Positions 53,384 to 63,515 are shown, counted from the stretch's first letter. The stretch: 64,000 bases of DNA from Closterium sp. NIES-65 (GCA_948144175.1 CANXME010002191.1:296001-360000); one strand, 5' to 3'. Notes: a model not told the origin generated them from the letters alone. Made by a program: numbers and translations.

Positions 53384-56011
53384 ATGTCGGTGGCGGCAGG
53401 CGTCAGCGATGCGGCGATTGCGATCCGGGAGAAGCTTCGAGGAAGGATCGCGCAGACGAAGGTGAAGCGGTACTGGCCGGGAAAGGCGCCGGAATGGGCG
53501 GACGACGCGGAGGAGGCGCGCGGGGGCGTGTTCGGGGAACCGGAGGACGAGCGGGAAGAAATCGGGGACCGGCTGACGCGCGTTAGGGTTTCCGAGAACG
53601 ACGCGCGGCTCCGGCGATTAGGAGAAAGCCGGCGCGACAGGGAGGAGGCCGTGGCGCGGCATCGGGAGATCCGTGCGGCGGAGATTGTCTCGACGCGGGA
53701 GGAGGAGGAGAGGAAGCAGCAGGAGCGCGAGGAGGAGGAGGAGGAAGAGGAGGATGAAGACGCGATCGAGGAGCGACGGCGGAGGATACGCGAGAGGCTG
53801 TTGCAACGGCAGAGGGAGGAGGAGGAGCTAGCAGCGTTAGGGGAGGGCGAGGAGGAGGAGGAAGAGGAGGAAGAAGAGGAGGAATCGTCTGAGTATGAGA
53901 CAGATTCGGAGGAGGAAGGGGGCGGTATGGCTATGATAAAGCCTGTATTCGTTCCCAAGGGCGAGCGCGACACGGTTGCGGAGCGCGAGCGCGTGGAGCA
54001 GGAGGAGCGCGATTTGGAGGAGGCGGTGCGGCGGCGCGTGGAGGAGCGCAAGGCGGAGACGCGGCGGCTCGTGGTGGACGACGTGCGGCGCGAGGAGGAG
54101 AAGGAGCAGCGGCGCGCGGAGGACGGCGGCGGCGCGGAGGGTGACGGCGCGGGGGCGGCGGCGGAAGACGTGGAGACGGACGACGAGATGGACGCGGAGG
54201 AGGAGTTCGAGCGGTGGCGCGCGCGCGAGAAGGCGCGCGTGCGGCGCGAGCGCGAGGAGCGCGACGCCGTGGCGCGGGAGAAGGAAGAACGCGAGCGGAT
54301 ATCACGCATGACCGAGGAGGAGCGGCGCGAGTGGGAGCGGCGCAACCCCAAGGCGGCGCCCGCGGGCAAGACGAAAACGAAATGGAAGTTCATGCAGAAA
54401 TACTACCACAAGGGCGCGTTCTTCCAGGCTGGCGCGGACGACAAGGGCGGCACGGCCGGCACGGACGAGATCTTCACACGGGATTACTCGGAGGCCACTG
54501 GGGAGGACCGGCTGGACAAGAGCGTGCTGCCCGCCGCCATGCAGGTGAGGGCGATTTGTGCATGCAGGTGAGGGCGATTTGTGCATGCAGGTGAGGGCGA
54601 TTTGTGCATGCAGGTGGGCGTGCTGTGTGGGGTTGGTGCTGGTGCTGGTGCTGGTGCTGGTGCTGGTGCTGGTGAGCTAGAGCAAGGTAGAGCAGTTGGG
54701 CGGGCACACGGCGAGCGAATGAGAAGGGGGCAATGGGTGTTGTGTGCTCGCGGGAAGGGGAGCTGGGAGAAAGGGAAGTTGGGTGAATTGGGTATAGGGT
54801 GGGAATGCAAAAGGGTAGGGTAGGCTGGTGGGGGGGTGGTGGGGAGGTGGTGGGGAGGTGCCTGGTTGGGGAGGGGGGCGCTATGTGTGGCTGAGAAGCA
54901 AATTTCTCAGGCGGGTTGACTGCAGCCTTGGCACTCGTATGGCTCTCTACATTTCCTCAGCTCCTCTGCTCCTCTTCCCATGCTTGCTTCCTCTCTTTGT
55001 TTCCTCTCCCCACACCATCTCAACTCCTCCCTCTCATCCCCATGTCCCGTGTGCCTGTGTGTGTGCCTGTGCGCCCTGCGTGCCATGCTGTGCCATGCGG
55101 TGCTGTGCGGTGGTGGGTGTGTGGAGAGCAGGTGAAGCACTTTGGGCGCAGTGGGCGGAGCAAGTGGACGCATCTGGTGAACGAGGACACCACCCAGCAG
55201 GACTCCCCGTCAGTACCTCCTGCCTTCAACCCCACTCCTCCTGCCCCCATTCCTTGCCGCCATTCCCTGCCCCCACTCCCCACTCCCTGTCCGCTTCACT
55301 CTCCATCATCGATTGCTTCCGCATTCCGAACATGCCTGTTTTCTGACTTTCAACCATACCCACACATCCACGGTGCTTTGCGCCTCGCCACGACCCTTCT
55401 TTCCTTGGCTTCTCCCTCTCGCCCCGGGCAGGTGGGCATACAACGATGCACTGAGGGCGAGGTACAACAACAAGATGGCGGGGATGGACAAGGCCTCCCC
55501 TCCATCTTTACCCCACACTACCCCCTCTCTCCCATCTCCCGCTCTCCCTTGTCGCTCCCCCCTGCCAGGTGGGCATACAACGATGTGTTGAAGGCGAGGT
55601 ACAACAACAATATGACGGCCAGGGCAGTGGGCAGGCGAGCCAGGGCAGTGGGCAGGCGAGCCTGCGCATCTGCATTCGCTTGTGCCTCACCCCCACCACC
55701 CCCTCATCTCTCACTCCCCTTCCTCCCCTCCCCTTCCCGGGTAGGTGGGCATACAACGATGCGTTGAGGGCGAGGTACAACAACAAGATGGCGGGGATCG
55801 ACAAGCCGTTGAAGAAGCCCAAAGGGGGCACATACACGTCTTCCATACCTCACCTCCACCACACCTCTGTGCCCCTTCCCCTCCATCTGTCAGGTGGGCA
55901 TACAACGATGCGTTGAGGGCGCGGTACAACAACAAGATGGCCGGGATGGACAAGCCGCTGGAGAAGCCCAAGGGCAGCAAGAAGCTAAAGAACGCACTGC
56001 AGAACCCGTGA
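53384..56011 (+). CDS. MFAP1: Microfibrillar-associated protein 1 (spliceosome factor)
   Basis: Exons 53384-54544, 55132-55208 and 55894-56011 join in phase to 451 residues (the human protein is 439). The N-terminus has the short conserved KVKRYWPGKAPEW motif. A very long acidic and Arg/Glu-rich coiled coil follows, with the ESSEYETDSEEE and KPVFVPKGERDT marks of MFAP1, then KTKWKFMQKYYHKGAFFQ, HFGRSGRSKWTHLVNEDTT and RYNNKMAGMDKPLEKPKGSK. MFAP1 (yeast Spp381 relative) is a tri-snRNP/B-complex splicing factor in the nucleus. The last exon exists in four copies; only the fourth has the stop codon and full C-terminus. Confidence 0.95.
54541..54612 (+). repeat. 23-bp array of the MFAP1 exon 1 donor
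   Basis: Three tandem copies of GCAGGTGAGGGCGATTTGTG plus CAT and a fourth start, so CAG|GTGAGG occurs three times in a row at 54545, 54568 and 54591. The unit is not a multiple of three, so the choice of donor would change the frame. Confidence 0.95.
54632..54673. repeat. (GGTGCT)n microsatellite
   Basis: Seven hexamers in MFAP1 intron 1. Confidence 0.9.
55400..55860 (+). repeat. Three acceptor-side copies of the last MFAP1 exon
   Basis: Start points 55432, 55569 and 55745, each after an AG, each reading WAYND(A/V)L(R/K)ARYNN(K/N)M. They diverge after MAGMDKASP, MTARA and MAGIDKPLKKPKGG respectively. The complete exon starts at 55894. Spacing is 137, 176 and 149 bp, so they are tandem duplicates of intron end plus exon start. 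Confidence 0.95.
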
Positions 56012-56526
56012 GAGGGGCACCAGGCGTGCTGCTTTGCGGCGCCCCTCACCCCGGCTACGTCAGGGAGATGCTGGCCATGCCCAGGCTGGGCATGCTTGCT
56101 TGGTTGGATTGCTTGATGTGTTTTGTTTTGTTTTTCCTCTATGGCGCTGCTGCTCCTTGTTGTAGCTGGCAATTGGTTGCTGAGGTTAAAGGCTATCTGA
56201 TTGCGTCTTCACTCCTACCCGAGTGGAGCTTCCTACCTAAAGCAGCTCACAGCTTTTTTTGCGCACTTGCAGCACCACAAGCATGTGTCTCTCGGGAATG
56301 AAATGGATAGCATCGTTCTGCACATTGTGAGATGGATCAACAAGCTAATCTCACATCTCAATAGCAATGTGTCCCTAACCTGGGTGTAGCAGTGTTAGAA
56401 AGGGGAGAGCACCGTATGAGTGCACTACGAATAGGTTGTGCGCGTAGTGAGCAAGCTAAGTAATCGGCACAGGATGAGCCGGAGCGCAAGGCGCTAGAGC
56501 CAAGAGCCAAGAGGCAAGAGGAGGCG
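56012..56526. other. Convergent 3' region of MFAP1 and CASPL
   Basis: No gene. The 3' UTRs of the two converging genes must share this 515 bp. Confidence 0.6.
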
Positions 56527-59416
56527 CTAGTCCTCGAACCAGCTGACAACGGCTCGCGTGGCAGAGGCAATGAGGGAGGGGATGAGGACGAAAAAGGTGA
56601 TGAATGCCATTGCCGTGGCAGCCTTGGTGCGCGCACAGAAGCTGGAGAACAGCCCCATCTGCATGGCGGGCAGGAGCCGTGGGGGGGAAGCAGCGGGGCA
56701 TGCAGGCAGGCAGGGGAGAGCAGGGCATGAGGTTTGGGTGAAAGCACTGATGGTGGCTGGTGGCCTTGGTGCGCGCACAGAAGCTGGAGAACAGCCCCAT
56801 CTGTGCTCAGACAGTGAAGTATGCAGGAGCAGTGATGTACGCATGCCCAAAAGCAAGGGAGAGCTTGCAGCAAGTCGGGTTAAGGAGGAAAGTGTGGAAG
56901 ATGGGGGTGTGTGTGTGGGAAATCACTCCTGAGAACGTGATTTCGAGACGTCTCAAAACACTCCTTCTTTCACGGGGTGTGTGTGTGGGAGTTGACTTTT
57001 GAGTCGACTCAAAAGTCAACGGGGGGTGTGTGTGTGGGAAATCACTTGTGAGAACGTGCTTTCTGTGCAGGAGGAAGGCATCGTGCAGCTGATGACGCAA
57101 AAGTGTGTGATGTCTCTAGTTTTTCGGCCTGCCTCAAAGCCAATCAGAGGGCATGGGGGAAAGCACCTGGAACTACCTCCCTGCACCACTCCCCACCCAC
57201 CTGGCAGTACCCTGGCTGCACCATCCCTGATCCCTTGTCGGCAAAGCTGGTGAGACCCGCTGCAGCAGAGGCACCGGCCAGAGCGATCCATGCCACGAGC
57301 TGATTGGGGGACAGGGGGGTACACAGTGGATGGATGGGGCACAGGGAGTGGGGATGAATCCGCAGGTTACAGGCAATGCCAGGCAACTTTCGAGTCACCT
57401 CGCTGCAGCAGAGGCGCCAACCAGAGCAATCCATGCCACGAGCTGCTTGCAGCACAGGGGGGACGCGGTGGAGAGATGGGGCACAGGGAGAGGGCACCTG
57501 AAAGTTGCTGATTGGTGCAATGACTTATGAGGCGGCTCAACAGGCGCTGCCGCAGAGGCGCCGGCCAGAGCTATCCATGCCACCAGCTGCTCGAGCCTTA
57601 AAGCAGAGCAGGGCGAGCAATGGACGTATGTGGCACACACATTGAGTGGGTGGGAGCAGCGGGTGAACCATCCCATCCGGCACCCGTGCACAAGGGTGGT
57701 TTGAGAGTACGTGAAAACTCGTGTTTGTGCCGTGCAGCACTGGGATGCACAGGCAGCCGTGCAGCACTGGGATGCACAGGCAACGCCGCAACGCTTTCTT
57801 ATGAGCCTCAAAAAGCAGCTGGTGACGCCAGGCACACGTGCGTATGGGTGGTTTGCGGGTTGAGGGTTGAAGTCATATGAGGTGTGTGGGTGCGTATGGG
57901 TGGTTTGCGGGTTGAGGGTTGAAGTCATATGAGGTGTGTGGGTGCGTATGGGTGGTTTGCGGGTTGAGGGTTGAAGTCATATGAGGTGTGTGGGTGCGTA
58001 TGGGTGGTTTGCGGGTTGAGGGTTGAAGTCATATGAGGTGTGTGGGTGCGTATGGGTGGTTTGCGGGTTGAGGGTTGAAGTCATATGAGGTGTGTGGGTG
58101 CGTATGGGTGGTTTGCGGGTTGAGGGTTGAAGTCATATGAGGTGTGTGGGTGCGTATGGGTGGCGACCAGCAGAGGAGGATAGTGTGAGGAGGCCGCTAT
58201 GAGGTGAGTGGTGTAGGGAACGCGGGCAGCTCGGCACGCGAGGCAGTAGTGGGCACAACACGTTGCAGGACAAGCAAGAGGGATGGCAGACACTGACAAT
58301 GTCGAGTAGGGCGAAGAGCGTGAACAAGTGCATAAGGTGTGTATTTCATTCCCGGTACATCAAAAGAGCACTGTAGGGCGAGGGGAAGGGAGAGCCGGCA
58401 CTGACGAAGTCGAGGAGGGCAAAGAGAGAGATGCGCCACTTGCGGGGCATTAGTGCTTCAAGTTCATCATGTGTGCATTTTATTATGGAGCGAGGGGGAA
58501 GGGCGGCAGGCAGGGCACTGACGAAGTCGAGGAGCGCGAAGAGAGTGATGCGCCACTTGCGGGTCATGAGGCGACCAATGGAGTGCAGCAGATGGGCGAG
58601 GCACCACGCTGCCACCGCTGTCATTGCCGCCACCATGAATATGAACGCCTGTTTGACGGGGTGGGTGCGAGGGAGAGGGTGGGGGGTGAGGAATGAGGGG
58701 GGTGGGGAGCTTGAGCCGTCTCAAAAGTCGCCAAGCACCGTGCTGCTACTGATGTCATTGCTGCGACTCTGACGATGAACGCCTGCGTGGTGGGGTGTAG
58801 GAAGGAAGGAGGGGGGCGAGAGGGGACATTTGAGATGATTAAAGTAGGTGTCATGTCAAGCACCATGCTGCTACTGCCGTCATCGCTGCTACTGCCGTCA
58901 TTGCTGCTACTGCGGTCATTGCTGCTACTGCGGTCATTGCTGCTACTGCCGTCATTGCTGCTACTGCCGTCATTGCTGCTACTGCGGTCATTGCTGCTAC
59001 TGCCGTCATTGCTGCTACTGCGGGGTGGGGGAAGGAGGTAGAGGGGGAGAGAAAAGATAATACGTTTCAAAAGGCGTGAGACACCACGCTGCCATTCCAC
59101 GGCTGCCAGTGCCACCACCACAGCTGCCATAGCTGTCGCTGCCATTCAACGGCTGAGAGGTGGAGGAACAAGTAGAGAGGGGAGAGTGAGGGAGGAGAGG
59201 ATTGCGGGAAGGGAGGAGTGAGGAGCGGGGAAACGGAGCTTGAGACGTCTCAAAGAACACGAGGCACAATGCTGCCACGGCTGCCATTCATGGTCGCGGC
59301 ATTCATGGCATGCCCCGACCATGAGCATGAATGCCTGCGAGGTGGGGAAAGGAGGTAGGGAGGCGGGAGTGAGGGGGGTGGAATACGAGGGAGTTGAGAC
59401 GGTGCGTAAGCCCCCA

Positions 59417-59467
<51 letters not shown>

Positions 59468-60293
59468 CTGCCAGCCACCCACTGCTGCCATGGCTGTGAC
59501 GATTGAGATGAACGCTTGACCTGAGGGGGGAGGAGGAGGGAGAGGGGGGAGCGGGAGTGAGGGGGGTGTAATACAGACCTGCCCATACACACACACACAC
59601 ACACACACCTGTCACCCCTGTCATGGCCGGACAATTGAGATGACCGCCTGAAGGGGGAGGAGGGAGGAGGGAAGTCGGGGGGGAGGTAGAGGAGGAAGGG
59701 GGACGAGGTGAAGCGGAGGCAGTGGGGATGGTGTTGTGGTGTGGTGCAGGCGGCCGTGCTACCATGGGCGTCAGCATGCAGATGAGCTTGTGGCGGATGG
59801 GGCGCGCATGGGTGCGCATGGGTGCGCATGGGTGCGTGCATGGTGGTGGAGTGGAGTATCCACGTTGACTTCATGGCAATGCATGGTGGCGATTAGCAAG
59901 GCAGGCAGCAGAGGTAGATGGATGGATGGATGGATAACGCTGTGATGGCGGCGTCCACCTGTGACGAAGCAACACATCGCCTGCACATACTATGCAGCAG
60001 TGCTCACCTGGCAGCACCGTGCTGACGTGGCAGAAGCAGCACAGTACGCACCTGGTAGTATTGGAAGTACATGCCGTTGGTACTTAGTGCAGGCATATCA
60101 GTCAGGGCAATTACAGCTGTAGCCAGCTGCAGCAGCACGGACGCACCTGGTAGTATTGGAAGTACATGCCATTGGCACTGGAAGCAGTCATGACAGCCAG
60201 CGCAATGATAGCCGTCGCCAGCTGTAGCAGCCGCCAGAAGATGGTCTGCCCGCGCGCAAAGATCCGAGTCTCGCCGCCCAGCCCGCCGCCCAT
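56527..60293 (-). CDS. CASP-like membrane protein (MARVEL family)
   Basis: Four exons (60293-60147, 58648-58523, 57299-57201, 56658-56527) join in phase to 167 residues, a usual length for CASP-like proteins. There are four hydrophobic helices: FWRLLQLATAIIALAVM, FIFMVAAMTAVAAWCLA, ITLFALLDFLVAWIALAGAS and MAFITFFVLIPSLIASAT. The Arg in helix 1 and Asp in helix 3 are the conserved family pair, and the Cys in SSFCARTKAA before helix 4 also fits. Family members form plasma-membrane scaffolds. All four exons have partial copies nearby. Non-coding or alternative first exons may lie at 60449-60530 (donor GTAAGG) and 60739-60959 (a Pro/Ser-rich frame with donor GTGAGT). Confidence 0.88.
56760..56812 (-). 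repeat. Acceptor-side copy of CASPL exon 4
   Basis: CACAG|ATGGGGCTGTTCTCCAGC and on to KA, then divergent. Upstream (on the minus strand) of the true exon start at 56658. Confidence 0.88.
56890..57070. repeat. Tandem 'ggggtgtgtgtgtggga' block with two palindromes
   Basis: Three copies of a 25-45-bp block are separated by TTTCGAGACGTCTCAAAA (56941-56958) and by a 30-bp perfect palindrome centred on GTCGAC (56991-57020). In CASPL intron 3. Confidence 0.9.
57400..57590 (-). repeat. Two acceptor-side copies of CASPL exon 3
   Basis: Both read LVAWIAL(V/A)GASAAA after an AG (starts 57442 and 57586) and then break off. The intact exon starts at 57299. Confidence 0.92.
57845..58165. repeat. 52-bp array, six units
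   Basis: Almost perfect units of 'gggttgaagtcatatgaggt' plus 'gtgtgggtgcgtatgggtgg' and 'tttgcgggttga' in CASPL intron 2. Confidence 0.95.
58298..58454 (-). repeat. Two donor-side copies of CASPL exon 2
   Basis: PRKWRISLFALLDF|GTCAGT (58454-58406) and FTLFALLDI|GTCAGT (58326-58298), downstream of the intact exon 2 end at 58523. Confidence 0.93.
58853..59030. repeat. 18-bp array derived from CASPL exon 2
   Basis: About nine units of (minus strand) GCAATGACNGCAGTAGCA, matching the exon 2 bases that code AMTAVA. Confidence 0.9.
59418..59466. repeat. (CA)n microsatellite
   Basis: About 23 dinucleotides. A second (CA)12 run is at 59585-59608. Both are in CASPL intron 1. Confidence 0.95.
60050..60130 (-). 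repeat. Donor-side copy of CASPL exon 1
   Basis: LQLATAVIALTDMPALSTNG then MYFQYYQ|GTGCGT, directly downstream of the intact exon 1 end at 60147. Confidence 0.93.
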
Positions 60294-60529
60294 CTCCGCC
60301 AGCTTCTCCGAACGAGCTGGGTGGGAGGGATGGTGGAGTGAGACAAAGCGGCAAGCAGGAGGGCGGAGGAGTTGGGTGGGAGGAGCGAGCGGGGCACAAG
60401 GGCCTAGTGCAGAGAGTCGTGTGCCTTGCCTTGGAGCAACTCTCCTTACCTTGGGGCGCTGTGTGTGTTCACGCTGCTGCCTCTCTGCATGCTCAGAGAG
60501 GTTATCATCGTGAGCGGTGAGTAAGGCAC

Positions 60530-60620
60530 TGTAGACTTGTTTTGAGACGTCTCGAAACAACTCTTTATCACAATGTTATAATCGTGAGCAGTGAGGCACT
60601 GTACACTGTACACTGCTCAC
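60530..60620. repeat. Direct repeat split by palindrome upstream of CASPL
   Basis: On the minus strand, ACAGTGCCTCACTGCTCACG (60600 side) and ACAGTGCCTTACTCACCGCT (60525 side) flank TTTCGAGACGTCTCAAAA (60540-60557). Confidence 0.85.
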
Positions 60621-60959
60621 ACCACGGGCCACACCCAACGCCACCAACCGCTGCTGGCCTGCCATGTCAGCAGTGGCAGCTCTTGCGTTACTTGGTTACC
60701 AGGCTACAAGCCCCACTGTGCTTGATGCTAACTCACCCGCGGGGCGACTTGCGGGGCGACTCGCGGGGCGACCAGCGGTGGCGCGTGGGGGTGACCCTCC
60801 TACAGCGCCGCGTGGCGGCGAGCCTGCTGACGTGGACAGCGGAATGGGTCCACGTGGCGGCGAGCCTGCTGACGTGGAGAGCGGAACGGGTCCACTTGGC
60901 TGCTGTCCCCCTTCCTCCAGTATCCCTCGCCGCCCTAGTGACGTGTCATACGCCGCCAT

Positions 60960-61940
60960 GTCCGCCGCACCGTGTTATTCCTCTCCGCTCTCCGCGCTAG
61001 CCTGCTACCACTCTCGAGAATTGCTAAACGCGATACAAGGCTGCTACCGCTGTCACGCAAGATGCGACGGCTCAGTGAAGCGACGGCTCAGCGAGAAAAC
61101 AGCAGTGAAGCGGAACGATTGAGGTAAAGCGAACGGGAAAAGAGGTGCGAGTAGCGAAAGGGTGTTGTTGATGGAGGCTCAACACGGGGACGGCTGGAAA
61201 CGGGACGAGAGGGTGGAGTGGAGGCATGGCATACGACGGACGGAGGCAGGTGCGCGCAGGCAGGCACGCGGAGGCAGACACGACACGCGAGTCGTGAGAT
61301 GCGAGCGTGACCGCATCGGCAGGGGAGACAAGAGGCGGTAGGGCGCACGGCGGTGTGGCACGAGGCGGCGCGCGGAGGGTGCGAGCGAGCAAAAATTCTT
61401 TGAAGAAGCTTTCGCTCCCCAAGCTCCCGTCGAGCATCGCGCGGGTCGCCGCGGAGGCAGAAGGTGCGGGGAGGTCGCGCAGGTAGCCGGGGAGGGGGCA
61501 CCGCACAGCATCCTTGCGGGAAACGAGCAGGCAGAAGGTGCGGGGAGGTGCGCAGATACGGCGGAAGGCGGGAAGGTCAATCGGCGGGGGAGTGCGAGCG
61601 GGATGGGCAGGACGCCAGCTGGAGCAGTAGTGAGTGGGTGCCGCGTGGTGGGCGGGAGAGGCAGCGCGTTGCGCCGTGCGGGGTCGCCGAGACGTGCATG
61701 TTGCTCTGCCGTGCCCCCCTTGCGGTGACTCCCAGAATCGCCGAGACGACGCCCTGCGACCTTCCTGGTGGACGACAATGCGAATAAAAAGCCGTCTATA
61801 GCGAGCATCAGAATCTGGCTCCTATTAGCATTTCGGTTATTATTAGTAAAAACACAAATAAAAAACATCAAAATACACTATCCATTCATGGATTTTAACG
61901 ATATTTACAGATTTCACAACAGCATGAAAGGCCATTTTAT
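60960..61940. other. Spacer between CASPL and UBA gene
   Basis: A minus-strand frame around 61.18-61.51 kb (with SATRAMLDGSLGSESFFKEF) could be part of an exon, but I found no partner exon. 61.78-61.93 kb is AT-rich and probably the 3' UTR of the UBA gene; AATAAA on the minus strand overlaps its stop codon. Confidence 0.4.
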
Positions 61941-63212
61941 TCAGGCGACTAGCAGCTGCAGCGCCCGGTCGCGGTCGTTGCCACAGAGGGCCAGACAGCC
62001 CGCCACGGCCACCGGGTCAAAACCCATCTCTCTTAGCAACGTGTATGCATTGCAGAAATCCACCACCTGGGGGCATGGGGGCACAAGAAGGGTGGGGGGG
62101 AGAGGGACAGAAAAGGAAGACGGGCGAACGCGGGGGGAAAGGGGACAAGGGGAGGAAAGGGGGACACAGTGGGGAGGGAAGGGGGGACACGGGGGGGCAA
62201 CATGGGGGACATGGGTGGCCGTGTAAAAACCCATTTCTCTCAGCAACGTTTATGACTAACAGAAGAATATCACCTGGCAGCACGGATGGCACGGGGCCAT
62301 GGGTGGCATGCGATGGGACAGTGGTCCCCATTCAGCAAGGCAGGCATGGTGCTGACAAGACAACCAGGGCACGTGACAGCATTCTCACTCTCATCGCATT
62401 GCTGCCAGAAAATGAAGAAGCTTCAGTGGTTTCTGTAATGTGTGTGGTCAGAATACCACCAAGATCATCCCCCACTCCAAAAGCATGCACTCGTGGGAGG
62501 AAGGAAGGTAATGTGCGAGAGCGAGAGGAATGGCGAGAACCCTGTTCCAAATGGTATTCCTTGTTACCTGTGAGTGAGAGTCGCCGTGCATGGTGAGTGC
62601 CATGATGACTGCCTCTCTGTTCATGCCCATTTGTATGTACTTGCTGGCCCGTGGGTCCACCTGATGGGGAGGAAGTGGGGAGGGCAAGGGCAGGGGACAG
62701 GGGGAGTGGACTCTCCTGCCTCTCTGTCCGTAACCCCACCTCTCACTTCACCGCCTCTGATAACCACTATGCAACTGGCGCCCTCGCCCCACGCCCACAC
62801 CTCTCGCTTCAAGGACACTCTGGTGCGCTCGTGCAGCGCCGACGCCTTGGACAGCAGCTGTCTCTGTGATAACAGTCAACTCAGAACACACACAGCTAAC
62901 CAGTGTGCAACTAGCCGCCCTCGCCCCACGTCCCCTCCCCCCCACCTCGCGCTTCACGGCCACGCTGGTGCGCTGGTGCAGTGCGGAAGCCTCGGACAGC
63001 AGCTGCTTCTGTGGCTTGTGTCAACTCAGAACACACAAGGCTAACATAACCACTATGCAACTAGCTGTCTTCACAGGCCCCACCTCGCGCTTCACAGCCA
63101 CGCTGGTGCGCTGGCGCAGTGCCGACGCCTCAGACAGCAGCTGCTTCTCCACGTCGAAGTCAAACGCCGCTGCGCTCACTGCCACTGGTTGTACGGGCGC
63201 TAGTGGGGGAGG
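61941..63212 (-). CDS. UBA-domain protein, C-terminal exons (5' part outside window)
   Basis: Three exons (63212-63084, 62660-62568, 62066-61941) join in phase to the last 115 residues. They are a Pro-rich start and a helical FDFDVEKQLLSEASALRQRT segment, a UBA-like unit (VDPRASKYIQMGMNREAVIM, ALTMHGDSHSQ) and a final UBA domain (YTLLREMGFDPVAVAGCLAL, CGNDRDRALQLLVA). UBA domains bind ubiquitin. Two in tandem at the C-terminus recall UBAP1-type ESCRT proteins, but the homology is not proven. The upstream exons lie beyond 64 kb or are hidden in the repeats. All three exons' neighbours carry partial copies. Confidence 0.78.
62222..62275 (-). repeat. Acceptor-side copy of the last UBA exon
   Basis: Decayed copy: GCCAG|GTGATATTCTTCTGTTA...GTTGCTGAGAGAAATGGGTT, upstream of the intact exon at 62066. 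Confidence 0.75.
62800..63000 (-). repeat. Two donor-side copies of the UBA gene's 43-codon exon
   Basis: Both read KQLLSEAS/RQLLSKAS then SALHQRTSVAVKRE|GT and SALHERTRVSLKRE|GT (62998-62944 and 62870-62806), downstream of the intact exon end at 63084. Confidence 0.92.
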
Positions 63213-63250
63213 CTGCATGGAGAAGAGGGTAGGGTGGAGACGGAAGGTTA

Positions 63251-63515
63251 TTGAGTCGACTCAAACGTCACCCTAGACAGCAGCTGCTTCTCCACGTAGA
63301 AGTCAAACGCCGCTGCGCTCACCGGCACCGCCTGCACTGGCGCTAGCGGGGGCGGCTGTGAGGAGGGCGCACAGGGTGGAGAATATAGGTATTTGAATCG
63401 ACTCAAGCGTCACCTCGGACGGAAGCAGGTGCTTCTCTTTTCCACGTCAAAGTCAAACGCCGCTGCTCGCTGCCATCACCTGCACTAGAGCTAGCCGGGG
63501 GGGCTGTCAGTGGGT
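63251..63515 (-). repeat. Two acceptor-side copies of the UBA gene's 43-codon exon
   Basis: Each begins after CACAG or GACAG with the Pro-rich start, continues through SAAAFDF and VEKQLL, and then ends at TTGAGTCGACTCAA (63251-63264) or TTTGAATCGACTCAAG (63392-63407). Upstream of the intact exon start at 63212. Confidence 0.92.

Larger units (their letters stand above)
58735..59645 (-). repeat. Several acceptor-side copies of CASPL exon 2
   Basis: Starts at about 59639, 59513, 59334 and 58782, each reading (Q)AFI/AFM after a splice-acceptor AG, plus a decayed piece at 59080-59150. One block (58853-59030) is an 18-bp array of the AMTAVA segment. The copies at 59334 and 58782 end exactly at a TTTGAGACGTCTCAA-type palindrome. 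Confidence 0.88.

Noticed and set aside
56527-60293. Separate genes for each repeated CASP-like exon fragment
   Set aside because: The fragments lack either the start or the end of the exon and join into one 167-residue protein only when one intact copy of each exon is used.
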